The position numbers and the translations under genes are program-made. From Muribaculaceae bacterium (GTDB taxonomy: Bacteria; Bacteroidota; Bacteroidia; Bacteroidales; Muribaculaceae), in NCBI GenBank assembly GCA_017557625.1, contig JAFYYG010000074.1:1-37175 (forward strand): DNA of 37,175 nucleotides, written 5' to 3'. Shown here in pieces: positions 17,763 to 24,418 of the stretch (position 1 is the first letter of the stretch; every line of letters starts with the position of its first letter). The notes beneath the pieces were generated by a model, which saw only the letters and a list, made by a program, of their open reading frames with translations, did no database searches and was not told where the DNA came from.

Positions 17763-17802
17763 CTTTCGTGTTATATTTAGCATATTATTGCTAAATTTGC
17801 AG
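17763..17802. promoter_or_regulatory. Operator pair, accessory copy B, with -7 box
   Basis: TGTTA-TATT-TAGCA at 17769-17782 and a degenerate TGCTA-AATT-TGCAG at 17789-17802 are centred 20 bp apart. The element is a close copy of 15642-15681, starting with the same CTTTCGTG. TAAATTTG at 17792-17799 is a perfect -7 box embedded in the second palindrome, although no clear -33 is present. It would drive the gene at 17822 and be blocked by operator binding. Confidence 0.6.
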
Positions 17803-17821
17803 TCGAGAAAAAATCACTGTT

Positions 17822-18022
17822 ATGGCTATAGTATTTTATATTTTGGCAGCACTTTCGCTTTTCGCTTGCCTATATGGTGCGTCTGAATCTAAATTCGACA
17901 TTGTCGCCTATGCTGCAGCGGCAGCAATCATGTTCTTCTTCATGGGTGGCGTGCTTCACTATTTGAATGAAATCCTTGACAATCTAAGAAGGATTCATAA
18001 AGAAGGCAAACAGGAAACTTAA
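17822..18022 (+). CDS. Small two-span membrane protein
   Basis: A 66-residue protein with hydrophobic segments at ~3-20 and ~26-45 and a charged helix (LNEILDNLRRIHKEGKQET) at the end. It is a single-gene unit, with an operator-embedded -7 box 22 bp upstream and another operator 11 bp downstream of the stop. The position beside the ATPase pair suggests another accessory (moron) gene, perhaps acting at the inner membrane. The family is unknown. Confidence 0.55.
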   Translation: MAIVFYILAALSLFACLYGASESKFDIVAYAAAAAIMFFFMGGVLHYLNEILDNLRRIHKEGKQET

Positions 18023-18032
18023 TAGACGAGAT

Positions 18033-18068
18033 TGCTAAATATAGCAAATAATATGTTCTACAACATAT
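18033..18068. promoter_or_regulatory. Operator-like palindromes, accessory copy C
   Basis: The perfect TGCTA-AATA-TAGCA at 18033-18046 is followed by a different palindrome, ATATGTT-CTAC-AACATAT, at 18051-18068. Centres are again 20 bp apart. They lie upstream of the promoter at 18092. Confidence 0.55.
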
Positions 18069-18080
18069 TTCGTTATTTTT

Positions 18081-18124
18081 CTGAATAATCATTTGTATTA
18101 TTCAGAAGAATCACTGTATATTTG
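18081..18124 (+). promoter_or_regulatory. Promoter of the five-gene accessory operon with palindrome
   Basis: TTTG at 18092-18095, 21 bp, then TATATTTG at 18117-18124, a perfect -7 box. The -33 lies inside the inverted repeat CTGAATAAT-N7-ATTATTCAG (18081-18105), so a protein binding that palindrome would cover it. Confidence 0.65.
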
Positions 18125-18340
18125 CAGTGCCAAACATCATCGCGGTTAGACTGCGCCGACGAGCGACGGACAATGCTCGATACATAATCGGGCTATTTTT
18201 ATAGCCCATCCAACAGCCGATATGGCTGTCCTATCCTGACATAGAAGAAGCTCTCGGAGCATACTGCTATGATGTTTGGCGACAAAAGGGATATGGGCAG
18301 CCTTTTTAAATTGCCCTATAACGCCAAACATCATAGCAAA
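18125..18340 (+). ncRNA. Structured leader RNA, possible alternative-pairing switch
   Basis: About 215 nt between promoter and gene, with hairpins at 18190-18207 (GGGCTAT-TTTT-ATAGCCC) and 18213-18229 (ACAGCC/GGCTGT). A perfect 17-bp inverted repeat joins TGCTATGATGTTTGGCG (18265-18281) with CGCCAAACATCATAGCA (18322-18338), and its right arm ends 2 nt before the ATG at 18341. A third copy of the right-arm core, GCCAAACATCAT, is at 18129-18140, about where the transcript should begin. Either copy can pair with the left arm, so two exclusive folds exist. Function as a riboswitch, attenuator or separate ncRNA is inference. Confidence 0.5.
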
Positions 18341-18589
18341 ATGAAAGCGACAACTTTCACCACCGAGAGCACTGCTTTGCATTCGGTAAAAGCGCTTGCC
18401 GAGAAAGCGCTGGAGTTATTAACATCCACAACAACGATCCTGGTTCTTGGCATCGTCGCCGTGTTCGCCGTGATGGCAGCGGTCATTAACAACGCCTGGT
18501 CCACAACAACCACAATTGCCGTTGTCGCCTTTGCTGTCGCAATGGCGATATCCATGACTCTTGACATCGAGAAAGGAGGCATGCAATGA
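18341..18589 (+). CDS. Small two-span membrane protein, first gene of accessory operon
   Basis: An 82-residue protein with two hydrophobic helices at ~34-50 and ~58-74, rich in Thr, Ala and Val. ATG 18341 is preferred. An in-frame ATG at 18269 would add 24 residues but lies in the left arm of the leader hairpin, so that region is better read as RNA structure. The gene ends with a GGAGG that serves the next gene. The function is unknown. Confidence 0.5.
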   Translation: MKATTFTTESTALHSVKALAEKALELLTSTTTILVLGIVAVFAVMAAVINNAWSTTTTIAVVAFAVAMAISMTLDIEKGGMQ

Positions 18590-18942
18590 AAACCTTTAAC
18601 GACCGTTCCCGCGCCCTGAAGATGCAATATGGCGAGAAGAAAGACCAGGCAACACATGACTTCGATATGCGCCAAACGAGATTGTCAATAGACATCGAGC
18701 GGTTGCGCAATGAGCGTTCCTACTGGATTGCCATGATCAAGAAGGTCGACAACGACGTTGACGGCCTCAAGAACTGCCTTGACAAAATCAATGAGTACTC
18801 CGAGCGCATCGGCGACATCGAGATGCAAAAGTGCGAACTTGACCATGAGCGCAAGACCACCATCAACATCCTCAAGCGAGAGTATTACGAGAGCGTGTCG
18901 GCGCTCGAGAAGGAGTTTGCCGAGAAAGGAGGCGAGTCATGA
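18586..18942 (+). CDS. Coiled-coil hypothetical protein
   Basis: A 118-residue protein that is almost entirely charged helix, with heptad-like spacing through residues ~15-110 and no hydrophobic span. It overlaps the previous stop by 4 bp and is preceded by GGAGG (18575-18579) with a 6-nt spacer, which in a Bacteroidota genome is unusually strong. It may be a rod or adaptor partner of the upstream membrane protein. No known family. Confidence 0.55.
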   Translation: MKTFNDRSRALKMQYGEKKDQATHDFDMRQTRLSIDIERLRNERSYWIAMIKKVDNDVDGLKNCLDKINEYSERIGDIEMQKCELDHERKTTINILKREYYESVSALEKEFAEKGGES

Positions 18943-19199
18943 GCGAGGACAACGTTAAGGTGATATCCACCAAGTATGAGCGTGACAACATGGTAATCAC
19001 GATCAACAAGCACATCGACAGGGAATACAACATGTGCGCTGGTGAGGTTGTTGTGACAACCACGATAGGCAGCTACGAGAAGTTCCCTCACGACACCTAC
19101 ATCTGGTTCGACGATATCCATGACTTGGTGACTCTGCGTGATGCCCTGTCATCATATATCGAGCAGACAGGACTCGACAAGGAAGGAGGCGAGAAATGA
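18939..19199 (+). CDS. Hypothetical accessory protein
   Basis: An 86-residue protein with beta-rich N-terminal half (VKVISTKYERDNMVITINKH) and a C-terminal helix, of unknown family. It starts 6 nt after GGAGG at 18928-18932 and overlaps the upstream stop (ATGA). It is the third gene of a tightly coupled operon whose members end in similar Lys/Glu-Gly-Gly tails because the ribosome site is encoded in them. Confidence 0.5.
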   Translation: MSEDNVKVISTKYERDNMVITINKHIDREYNMCAGEVVVTTTIGSYEKFPHDTYIWFDDIHDLVTLRDALSSYIEQTGLDKEGGEK

Positions 19200-19468
19200 G
19201 CGGCAAGAGACACCTGTTCCGATTCTCTGTCGGTGCTAACTGGATAGAGAAGCAGCGTTGCGATTTCAGCACGGCGAGACGTGACGGCGACGCACATGCC
19301 GATGAGCACGAAGCGCCAGTGCGTTGTGACTTCTATAATGACATCGTGAAGCGATGGGAGTTTCTGGGCTCATTCATCGGCAAGCGCAAGTTCGTGACAC
19401 CCGCTGGTGAGATGATGCGAATCAATTCCATTTACTCACGCATCTATAAGGAAGGAGGCAAAGAATGA
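19196..19468 (+). CDS. Hypothetical basic accessory protein
   Basis: A 90-residue protein rich in Arg, Phe and His, not recognised. The sequence LFRFSVGANWIEKQRCDFSTARRDGDAHADEHEAP suggests a small alpha/beta domain that could bind nucleic acid, but no motif proves this. GGAGG (19185-19189), a 6-nt spacer and a 4-bp overlap define its start. Confidence 0.5.
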   Translation: MSGKRHLFRFSVGANWIEKQRCDFSTARRDGDAHADEHEAPVRCDFYNDIVKRWEFLGSFIGKRKFVTPAGEMMRINSIYSRIYKEGGKE

Positions 19469-19752
19469 ACGATGATTTCAACCTGAACGAGGCAAAGAAA
19501 GAAGAAGCATTCGGCCTCACTGAGCGCATTGTCCGCTCGTGGATAGATGCCCAGGGACTTTCCCCCGCTCCCCCTGAGAACATCGCAGCAGGACGAACTA
19601 TGGTGCGTTCTACCGACAATATTTGCGACGAGCTCGCTGATATCGCCGACCTTGACCCTAATGATGTCGCCAGTGTGATGCTCCGCATGGGTTTCAATCT
19701 TACATTTCCCAACAACGGGCGACACGGATGGGTAATGTATCTACAACAATAG
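19465..19752 (+). CDS. Hypothetical protein, last gene of accessory operon
   Basis: A 95-residue acidic protein of unknown family, helical in the middle (STDNICDELADIADLDPNDVASVMLRMG). The start is fixed by GGAGG at 19454-19458 with the same 6-nt spacer and an ATGA overlap. No terminator was recognised after it; 185 bp of AT-rich sequence containing the hicA promoter follow. Confidence 0.5.
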   Translation: MNDDFNLNEAKKEEAFGLTERIVRSWIDAQGLSPAPPENIAAGRTMVRSTDNICDELADIADLDPNDVASVMLRMGFNLTFPNNGRHGWVMYLQQ

Positions 19753-19874
19753 CGACAACATTTTTTATGACATTTTTTATAGCGGTGTGGGCTGCGTCGT
19801 GAGGCGCGGCTCGCATGTTTTTTGCCCCATTTTCAAGAAAAATGCGTTTTTTTTGAAAAAAAATTGCTGAAAAA

Positions 19875-19906
19875 TTTGCACAATAATAGAATTATAGTTA
19901 CTTTTG
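19875..19906 (+). promoter_or_regulatory. hicA promoter
   Basis: TTTG at 19875-19878, 20 bp, then TACTTTTG at 19899-19906, a good Bacteroidota promoter ending 31 bp before the hicA start. HicB-type antitoxins usually repress their own promoter; no clear palindrome was spotted here. Confidence 0.65.
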
Positions 19907-19937
19907 CATAGTGTTTCACAATTAAACCCATTATTTT

Positions 19938-20132
19938 ATGACTAAAAAAGTTAAAACAGTAATTGAACTTTTGGAAGCTGATGGGTGGGAACACAAGAGA
20001 ACCAAAGGCGATCATCGGATATTTTGGAAGGAAGGCGAACGAAGACCAGTCGTTGTCTCCGGTCATCTAAACGATGACATGCCTGAGGGCACCTGGAAAT
20101 CAATCAAGAGGCAAGCAAAGCTGAAAGATTGA
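19938..20132 (+). CDS. hicA: HicA-family mRNA interferase toxin
   Basis: A 64-residue protein, the usual HicA length. The double-stranded-RNA-binding-like fold is recognisable by IELLEADGWEHKRTKGDHRIFWKEG, with G16-W17 and the catalytic His at position 26 (GDHRIF). HicA cleaves mRNA and is neutralised by HicB, encoded downstream. Toxin first, antitoxin second is the normal order. The role may be stable maintenance of the prophage or abortive infection. The key residue is intact, so the toxin should be active. Confidence 0.85.
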   Translation: MTKKVKTVIELLEADGWEHKRTKGDHRIFWKEGERRPVVVSGHLNDDMPEGTWKSIKRQAKLKD

Positions 20133-20133
20133 T

Positions 20134-20183
20134 TCCACCTATAAGCTTGTAGGGTGGCAAAAGTGCCACCCTGCTTTAGGTGG
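20134..20183. repeat. Nested hairpin between hicA and hicB
   Basis: An inner stem pairs 20149-20159 with 20164-20174 (GGGTGGCA/TGCCACCC, AAAG loop). An outer CCACCT/AGGTGG pairing (20134-20139, 20178-20183) encloses it. It lies in the 104-bp gap between toxin and antitoxin, where most hicAB loci have almost no gap. It could attenuate or process the transcript. Confidence 0.6.
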
Positions 20184-20236
20184 ATTTGCAACACGTATTT
20201 TGAGATTAACTAACATATGAAAAAATCACTTTCTTT

Positions 20237-20641
20237 ATGACACAACTAACTGTTATCATCGAGCAAACGGAGAATAACTATGCTGCCTATATCGAGGGCA
20301 TAGATGGCATAGTTGCTACTGGTCACTCTGTCGATGAGATCAAAACAAACATGATTGAGGCTATAGACTTGTATGTGGAAACATGCAAGGAGATGGATTT
20401 GGAGATTCCTACAGAACTTCTTGGCGACTACAGTTTGACTTTCAAAATGGACACAAAAAGCATGTTGGCATTCTACTACGGCATCTTCACTAAAGCTGGA
20501 CTCTCGCGTCTTACTGGTATTAATCAAAAGCAATTATGGCATTATGCGTCAGGCGCATCAAGCCCTCGCCCTGCGCAAAAGGTGAAAATCGAAAATGCCT
20601 TACACAAATTAGGCGAAGAACTGCTCTCTGTTCGCCTCTAA
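20237..20641 (+). CDS. hicB: HicB-family antitoxin
   Basis: A 134-residue antitoxin. Residues ~1-65 form the partially degraded RNase H-like fold of HicB (YAAYIEGIDGIVATGHSVDEIKTNMIEAI). Residues ~80-130 are a DNA-binding helix-turn-helix (AGLSRLTGINQKQLWHYASGASSPR). It should block HicA and repress the operon. Separation from hicA by a 104-bp hairpin region suggests independent or differential expression. It is followed by an intrinsic terminator at 20673. Confidence 0.85.
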   Translation: MTQLTVIIEQTENNYAAYIEGIDGIVATGHSVDEIKTNMIEAIDLYVETCKEMDLEIPTELLGDYSLTFKMDTKSMLAFYYGIFTKAGLSRLTGINQKQLWHYASGASSPRPAQKVKIENALHKLGEELLSVRL

Positions 20642-20672
20642 GAAACCCTACAGCTTATAGACTATGACAATC

Positions 20673-20700
20673 GCCCCACGGTTCTCGCTGTGGGGCTTTT
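20673..20700 (+). terminator. Terminator after hicB
   Basis: GCCCCACGG (20673-20681) pairs with CTGTGGGGC (20688-20696), one G-U pair, TTCTCG loop, then TTTT. It ends the accessory island transcripts. Confidence 0.85.
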
Positions 20701-21205
20701 CGTTTGTCATTTGGTTCCGTCCCCTGTGACCCCTGTTATTATAGCATACAGAGTACAGGCGTGCATGTGTTCCGCCGCATGCAAGATAATGGAGGGGAGC
20801 TCGAGGGGCAAGCCCCGAAACATACCATAACCAAAACGCCAAATTTTGCGAAGAATTTTTCGCTATATTTCAACACTTACATGTTTTTATTTTTTCTATA
20901 TAAAAAGTAGAAAATTTTAGTACATTAGTACGGATTTACCTTTGTAAACTGATACACAATTATTTACAAGCGTACTTTTTTCAAATTTCAAGAGTGCGCA
21001 AGTGTACGCACAGTACATTAGTACGGCGCAAAAAATCGGTGCGCTTTTTCGGTTGTACTAATGTACTATAATTCAGTGTTTTAGATTTGGTCTAGTACTC
21101 CTGCACCAAAAGTACACTCTTTTTCCACCTATAATACACATGTGCGTGTGTAATATGAATTTGATTTTTTTCGCACATTTTGTGCGATTTTCAACCAAAA
21201 TGTAC
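20701..21205. other. Non-coding hub with iterated GTAC-rich repeats
   Basis: There is no convincing gene over about 600 bp. A 13-15-bp iteron (AGTACATTAGTAC, extended by GG in two copies) occurs at 20919-20933, 21012-21026 and inverted at 21055-21067. Its core is nearly palindromic. GTAC occurs 11 times between 20920 and 21205. The inverted pair GTGCG/CGCAC flanks 20995-21010. Two weak DnaA-box-like words (TGATACACA near 20950, TAATACACA near 21131) are present. Candidate origin, partition site or enhancer of the head operon. Confidence 0.55.
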
Positions 21206-21213
21206 TATTTTTG
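21171..21213 (+). promoter_or_regulatory. Candidate head-operon promoter with operator
   Basis: The inverted repeat TCGCACA-TTT-TGTGCGA (21171-21187) overlaps a TTTG at 21179-21182. TATTTTTG at 21206-21213 is a perfect -7 box, but the 23-bp spacing is longer than usual. It points to the gene at 21311. Confidence 0.5.
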
Positions 21214-21310
21214 CAGTGCGTTCAGCAAGGAGCCTCGCAGGAAACCTCTGTCTGGGAGAGATGGCGCAACGCGCCTCTCTCCTTTTTACAATAACCAATG
21301 AAACGAGTCC

Positions 21311-21757
21311 ATGACAATCAAGCTCAATCTCAAACCGCATCTGCGCCAGTGGCTCATCCATGAGTACGGCGATGAAGAAGGCATAGTGCGCCTTCCCAAT
21401 GGGTGTGCCGAGCATGATCTTATAGAACTCCTCATTCAGCGGTGGCCAGAGGACGAGCCGCATGGCAAGGTATTCCGATGGAACACCGAGATTCACATTC
21501 CAGAAATCAAGGGGCGAGACCCGCAATACTTCTGCTACATGACCGACCACGCCAAGAAGATGCTTGCCGATCTCATTTATGTCCGATTCCGATATGCCCT
21601 CTGGAACGACATGCACACCATTGAGCGGATGCATCTGAGCATCACCGACGGCATCTTCGACTGGATGGAGAGGCATGGCATCGACACCAATGAGAAAAAT
21701 TGGGAGGCACTGCGGCAGATGTACTTCCGACAGCGAAAACGTTACCGCAATAGGTGA
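21311..21757 (+). CDS. Hypothetical protein at start of head module
   Basis: A 148-residue soluble protein, unrecognised, with helical regions and a strongly basic C-terminus (MYFRQRKRYRNR) that could bind nucleic acid. It follows the repeat hub and its promoter by about 100 bp and is 132 bp from the next gene. The position suggests a head-module regulator or early packaging protein, without direct evidence. Confidence 0.5.
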   Translation: MTIKLNLKPHLRQWLIHEYGDEEGIVRLPNGCAEHDLIELLIQRWPEDEPHGKVFRWNTEIHIPEIKGRDPQYFCYMTDHAKKMLADLIYVRFRYALWNDMHTIERMHLSITDGIFDWMERHGIDTNEKNWEALRQMYFRQRKRYRNR

Positions 21758-21889
21758 CATGTTATTTATTCATAAAACTGCGTTAATTCCGCGTTAAAAC
21801 CGTCCGAAAAAAAACTCGAAAAATACCACACTCTAACAAGTGCGTACAAATGCTAACAAACTTCAACTAACAATAACAATTTCGTAAAA

Positions 21890-22312
21890 ATGAGAACAAC
21901 TTGCTACAATCTTCCGGGCATCTGCGAGGTGCGATTTATCGCCGTCGCTCACCTGCTTCCTTATCTCGTAGAGAAAGTGGCAGCTGGTGCACCCATTGCA
22001 GTAGAGAGAGACAAAACGCAGATGGTAAACGTTTGGGGCAACCCAACTTGCACAGCCGATGCTAAGGATTCCAACAATGGGCGAGCCGAGACGGTTACGC
22101 TCGAGTTCGCCACGCTCTCTAAGGTGCCAGCGGTGGGAACGGCGTTTCTAGTGAAACAAGCATCGGGACAATGGTGCCTTATTGGATCGAGAGAGACGGC
22201 ACCTGTGGTTTCCATCAACTATAACACCGGCGAGATGGCGGGAGAGGCATCTGTTTACCGTGTATCAGTCCAATTTACTGCCTATAAAGCCCTGCTTCCT
22301 GTTGCTTTGTAG
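21890..22312 (+). CDS. Hypothetical structural protein
   Basis: A 140-residue, beta-rich protein (AETVTLEFATLSKVPAVG, VVSINYNTGEM, SVYRVSVQFTAYK) that looks like a small virion component. It lies upstream of the head protease. It could be a tail or head-decoration protein; no family was recognised. The ATG follows an A-rich leader without a Shine-Dalgarno sequence. Confidence 0.5.
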   Translation: MRTTCYNLPGICEVRFIAVAHLLPYLVEKVAAGAPIAVERDKTQMVNVWGNPTCTADAKDSNNGRAETVTLEFATLSKVPAVGTAFLVKQASGQWCLIGSRETAPVVSINYNTGEMAGEASVYRVSVQFTAYKALLPVAL

Positions 22313-22371
22313 TCTTTAAATAATAGGAGTAATGGCAATATATTTGCACATAACTCTTTAATTTGACCGCT

Positions 22372-23391
22372 ATGAGTAAGAAATATGACCTGAAACTTAA
22401 AGGATATGTTGGTGGTTGGGATTTTGATTCTGATTATGTAGACTATATCCTGGAGAAGAAAAGCGAGAAGGAAGTTCATGTGCTAATCAACTCCCTCGGA
22501 GGTGATGTGGCGACAGCCTTCACTATCATGGCCTTTTTCAAGAACCATGGCAATGTGCATGTGCATTATGTCGGCATGAATGCCAGCGCAGCAACGGTGG
22601 CTTCACTCACCGCTAAGCACATCAGCATCGACGCTAATGCCATGTATCTCGTGCACAAGTGCTCGAGCTTTGTCTTTGAATGGGACATGATGAACTCCGA
22701 CCAGCTGCAGCAGTTGATCGAGAAGTGCGAGAAGGCAAAGAATGACCTTGATAAGATTGACCTGAACATCGCCAGTGCTTATGCTGCTCGTTGCAAGCGC
22801 GACAAAGCCGAGCTGCTTGACTTGATGAAAGTGGGTGGGTGGCTCACCGCACAAGAAGCCCTTGATTGGGGGTTTGTCGATGAGATAACCGACCAGCCCG
22901 AGGATGAAGCCCCCGTGATTGACGAGGGTGTTGCTAATTTCATGGCCAATGCAGGCATCCCTATGCCTAAGGGCATGAAGATTGAGAAGCAAGGTGGACT
23001 ACTGCAGCGCATCGTCGATGCTATCACTGGCACTAAACAAGTATTCAATAAAACCTCTCAAAAGATGAAGAAAACGTTCAAATTCATTTGCGCGCTGCTT
23101 GCTGTCGAGGCGTTCAGCTTCGAGGAAAGCAAGACTTCGCTCACCGATGAGCAGGTTCAGAAGATAGAGGACGAGATGGCACGCCTCAATGCCGATATCA
23201 CCAAGGCAACCGAGGACCTTGCCCAGCGTGACAACACTATCAACGACCTGCAGAACCAACTCGACGAGTTGCGCAAGCAACCTGCCGAGGAACCTGTGAA
23301 TGTCGTGGAGGAAGGCAAGAAGAATTCTGCTTCCAACGACTACTACCGTAACGTAGAAGAAGCTCAAAAACTCTTTAAACAAATCAAATAG
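22372..23391 (+). CDS. ClpP-type head maturation protease with scaffold-like tail
   Basis: A 339-residue protein. Residues ~1-190 are a ClpP/S49-like serine protease: INSLGGD near residues 40-46, catalytic Ser72 in NASAAT and His95 in YLVHKCSS; Asp near 146 may complete the triad. Residues ~215-339 are coiled coil with a charged end, typical of a scaffold. The fusion would organise the capsid shell and then process it. ATG 22372 is preferred over the in-frame TTG at 22363. The capsid gene follows after 2 bp. TATATTTG at 22339-22346 is a possible -7 box. Confidence 0.85.
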   Translation: MSKKYDLKLKGYVGGWDFDSDYVDYILEKKSEKEVHVLINSLGGDVATAFTIMAFFKNHGNVHVHYVGMNASAATVASLTAKHISIDANAMYLVHKCSSFVFEWDMMNSDQLQQLIEKCEKAKNDLDKIDLNIASAYAARCKRDKAELLDLMKVGGWLTAQEALDWGFVDEITDQPEDEAPVIDEGVANFMANAGIPMPKGMKIEKQGGLLQRIVDAITGTKQVFNKTSQKMKKTFKFICALLAVEAFSFEESKTSLTDEQVQKIEDEMARLNADITKATEDLAQRDNTINDLQNQLDELRKQPAEEPVNVVEEGKKNSASNDYYRNVEEAQKLFKQIK

Positions 23392-23393
23392 TT

Positions 23394-24386
23394 ATGTCTA
23401 ACGAGATCCACACCATTGAAATCTCCCTTGAGGAGTATCAAGAGGCAGCGCGAATCTATCGCCAGCCTCTGTTGCTGCTCCCTCTCTTTGCAGCACAAGA
23501 AACCCTGAAATTCATGACTGGCATTCCTGGTGTGCGCTACAGCGTCGCTGTGGGTACCGCAGAGTCTAATGCTCAGTTCGCTCCCTACAAGGCTTCTCGC
23601 AAGAGTGCCGGCACTACCGATATCATCTATCGTGACCTCAAGACCTACTTCGGAAACGTCGCTGAGGACTTTGAACCTAACAGTGTGATTCAACTCCTGC
23701 TTGGCAAGGGTGCTGCGTTCCTTGGCGATGGCCAGAAGAACGCACCTAGCGCAAAGCTCGTGCTTTCTACCATCATGCAGTCGCTTGGTCACAACCTTGA
23801 GCAAGTGCTTTTCTCCGCCGAGCGTGACGCTACTGGTGACACCACCGCCGACCTTTTCGACGGATGGGGCACTATCGCCGACGCCGAGATTGAGGACGAG
23901 AACATCTCTGTTGCCAAGGGCAACCTCATGGAACTTGAAGAGGAGATTACCGATGTCAACGCTGTTGATATCGCCAAAGAGATTCTCTTCGGACTCGACT
24001 CGAATCTGCGCAAGCAGAACTGCTTCCTCTATTGCTCGCAGGATTTCGCCGACAAGTACAACGAGAGCTATCTCGCTACTCACAGCGGAATCATCTATAA
24101 CGACAAATACGAGCAGGCATTTGTCGAGGGCTCTGGTCGCAAGCTGACTCTCGCACCTCTCCCTTGCCTCGATGGAACTGACAAGTTCTTCGTCGCTCCT
24201 AAGGAGAATATGCTTTATGGATATGACAACATGAGCGACATCGAGCGCATCCAGGTGGACCGCTTCCAACCATGGATCCTCACTCTCAGCGCCGCCATGT
24301 TCTTCGGATGCCAGTTCTACAGCATCGACAAACGAATGCTTAAGGTTATCAAACTCGCTGCAGCCTCTGAAGGTGGCAACGGTTGA
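23394..24386 (+). CDS. Major capsid protein
   Basis: A 330-residue protein directly behind the protease-scaffold gene, the standard place for the major capsid protein. Length and mixed alpha/beta composition fit an HK97-fold shell protein, with SVAVGTAESNAQFAPYKASRKSAGT near the start and a hydrophobic C-terminal segment (PWILTLSAAMFFGCQFYS). It lacks an obvious separate N-terminal delta domain, consistent with scaffolding supplied by the upstream fusion. Identified by context and length, not by a diagnostic motif. Confidence 0.75.
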   Translation: MSNEIHTIEISLEEYQEAARIYRQPLLLLPLFAAQETLKFMTGIPGVRYSVAVGTAESNAQFAPYKASRKSAGTTDIIYRDLKTYFGNVAEDFEPNSVIQLLLGKGAAFLGDGQKNAPSAKLVLSTIMQSLGHNLEQVLFSAERDATGDTTADLFDGWGTIADAEIEDENISVAKGNLMELEEEITDVNAVDIAKEILFGLDSNLRKQNCFLYCSQDFADKYNESYLATHSGIIYNDKYEQAFVEGSGRKLTLAPLPCLDGTDKFFVAPKENMLYGYDNMSDIERIQVDRFQPWILTLSAAMFFGCQFYSIDKRMLKVIKLAAASEGGNG

Positions 24387-24418
24387 TTGAATGTCTAACT
24401 CTTAAACTATTTATAGTT

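Noticed and set aside
18269-18340. Longer start at 18269 for the membrane protein
   Set aside because: It would begin inside a perfect 17-bp inverted repeat; the leader is more simply read as RNA structure and the ATG at 18341 as the start. Not fully excluded.
20704-20910. 68-residue open frame after the hicB terminator
   Set aside because: No promoter or coupling; low-complexity Phe/Leu-rich end; overlaps the non-coding hub.
23364-24269. 301-residue open frame on the minus strand opposite the capsid gene
   Set aside because: Shadow of the strongly supported capsid frame.
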